A stretch of 64,000 bases of DNA, from NCBI RefSeq assembly GCF_025370105.1, contig NZ_JANQBK010000003.1:434001-498000 (forward strand), given 5' to 3'. Position numbers and translations under genes: made by a program. This stretch comes from Sphingomonas hylomeconis (GTDB lineage: Bacteria > Pseudomonadota > Alphaproteobacteria > Sphingomonadales > Sphingomonadaceae). Below the pieces are notes generated by a model that was given only the letters and a program-made list of their open reading frames with translations, did no database searches and was not told where the DNA came from. Below, one piece after another: positions 63,015 through 64,000 of this stretch; the stretch's first letter is position 1, and each line of letters starts with the position of its first letter.

Positions 63015-64000
63015 GCGCGGCGCCGCACGCGCGGCCAGCAGAGACAGGTACAGATCGTGATAGCGCGCGGCCATCCGATCGGCTGAAAAGCGCGCCGCGA
63101 CATCCGTGCGGCAGGCGACGCGGTCGACCTCACCGAGCCGACCGATCGCCGCCACTGCCTGTTCCGCGGTATCGACGACGAACCCGGTTTCGCCGTCGCG
63201 CACGAGATCGGGCATCGATCCGCGGCGGAACGCGATCACCGGCGTGCCGCAGGCGAGCGCCTCAACCACCGACAGGCCGAACGGCTCCTCGAAATCGATC
63301 AGGTGGAGCAGCGCGGCGGCGTGGCCAAGCGCCTGCAGCCGATCGACCCCGCCGAGCGGCCCGGCATACCGCACCCGATCGCCGTCGATCCACGGCGCAA
63401 CCTCGCGGTCGAAATAGTCCTGATCCTGCACGATCCCGGCGATCAGCAGCCGGCGCCCGGCGGCACGCGCCACCTGGATCGCCGTCGCCGTGCCCTTGTC
63501 GGGATGGATCCGCCCGAAATAGAGCAGGTCCGCGCCGCCATCCGCCACGAACGCGAAGTCCTCGACAACGATGCCGTGCGGGATCGTCGCGGCGTAGCGC
63601 AGGTCGGGGCTGCGATCAGTCTCGCTGATCGCGACATAATGCACGTCGTGCTGATATTCCGCGAGCATCGGCAGGATACGGTCGGAGGGCATGCCGTGCA
63701 GCGTGGTGACGATCGGCGTGGCGATCAGCCGGCTGAACGCGAGCGGCACGAAATCGGCCTGGTTGTGGATGAGGTCGAACGCGCCGGCTTGCTCCATGAC
63801 ATGCGCGACGTGGCGCATCTCCCACACCTTGGCGTCGATGCCGGGCCCGTCATTGTACGGGCTGGGCACCACGCCGGCGAGCGTAGCGCCGGTTACGCTG
63901 TCCTGCGTGGCGAACAAGGTAACGTCGATGCCGCGCGCAACCAGCGCCTCGGTCAGCAGGCTGGTGGCCAGTTCCCACGGCCCGTAATGACGCGGCGGGG
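62994..64000 (-). CDS. GT4-family glycosyltransferase, 5' end cut by window
   Basis: A retaining glycosyltransferase. The visible C-terminal 335 or so residues include the N-terminal-domain segment PPRHYGPWELATSLLTEAL at the window edge, LIHNQADFVPLAFSRL, the hinge LYFGRIHPDKGTATAIQVA and the donor site DFEEPFGLSVVEALACGTPVIAFRRGSMPD with the EPFGL/EAxxCG glutamates. The wording (PPRHYGPWE) is usual at the very start of GT4 enzymes, so few residues are missing. A TTG at 63917 is not the real start. The donor and acceptor sugars are unknown. Confidence 0.87.
   Translation of the reverse strand, partial: PPRHYGPWELATSLLTEALVARGIDVTLFATQDSVTGATLAGVVPSPYNDGPGIDAKVWEMRHVAHVMEQAGAFDLIHNQADFVPLAFSRLIATPIVTTLHGMPSDRILPMLAEYQHDVHYVAISETDRSPDLRYAATIPHGIVVEDFAFVADGGADLLYFGRIHPDKGTATAIQVARAAGRRLLIAGIVQDQDYFDREVAPWIDGDRVRYAGPLGGVDRLQALGHAAALLHLIDFEEPFGLSVVEALACGTPVIAFRRGSMPDLVRDGETGFVVDTAEQAVAAIGRLGEVDRVACRTDVAARFSADRMAARYHDLYLSLLAARAAPRLAAARH

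Overview
The window looks like ordinary chromosome from a GC-rich alphaproteobacterium of the Sphingomonas type. The reasons are the alphaproteobacterial SspB adaptor, an ATP12-type ATPase assembly factor, the plant/alphaproteobacterial type of glutamate-cysteine ligase, many short glycine- or alanine-rich envelope proteins, an XrtA/PEP-CTERM signalling module, and very frequent short palindromic intergenic repeats. No transposase, integrase, phage gene, CRISPR array, tRNA or rRNA gene was seen.

Layout. 1-3.4 kb: murein recycling (LD-carboxypeptidase divergent from a MurC/Mpl-like ligase) and two small genes. 3.4-7.5 kb: an exported MsrB, a CYP153-like P450 and a NatA/NatB-type ABC exporter. 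7.6-13.9 kb: QueG, small envelope proteins, a PfkB sugar/nucleoside kinase, an APC permease and a HIT protein. 14-17.6 kb: a histidine operon (hisB-hisH-hisA-hisF-hisE, minus strand) interrupted by paired palindromic repeats that appear to supply ribosome binding sites. 17.7-25.8 kb: SspB, FumC, Gmk, ATP12, HAD phosphatase, a pseudouridine synthase, CrcB and small membrane or lipoproteins. 25.9-29.4 kb: OsmC, a glycine-zipper protein, a stretch of about 900 bp with no gene but with a strongly folded, terminator-ended candidate non-coding RNA, then TRIC, DUF4126 and GNAT genes. 29.4-37 kb: SppA, a MATE exporter, a cadherin/propeller lipoprotein, and groES-groEL under a CIRCE operator.

37-45.7 kb: a polysaccharide and XrtA/PEP-CTERM regulatory block (mannose-1-phosphate guanylyltransferase, EpsB-type sugar transferase, PrsK kinase, PrsR sigma-54 activator, PrsT TPR protein). 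No exosortase or PEP-CTERM substrate lies in the window. 45.8-54.7 kb: DUF815 ATPase, ABC-F ATPase, a PepSY/response regulator/histidine kinase operon, an LLM oxidoreductase, GshA and RsmE.

54.8-61.4 kb: a complete-looking trans-4-hydroxy-L-proline catabolic cluster: prolidase-like M24 peptidase, FAD-dependent D-hydroxyproline dehydrogenase, deaminase of the dihydrodipicolinate synthase family, 4-hydroxyproline 2-epimerase, FCD-type GntR regulator and APC permease. An 18-bp palindrome sits in its divergent promoter region. A GH27 alpha-galactosidase follows, which suggests use of plant hydroxyproline-rich glycoproteins. The window ends inside a GT4 glycosyltransferase.

The observations most worth following are the candidate structured RNA at about 26.9-27.4 kb, the repeat-derived translation starts in the his operon, and the hydroxyproline/GH27 cluster. 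All assignments come from reading the sequence by eye; no database search was run.
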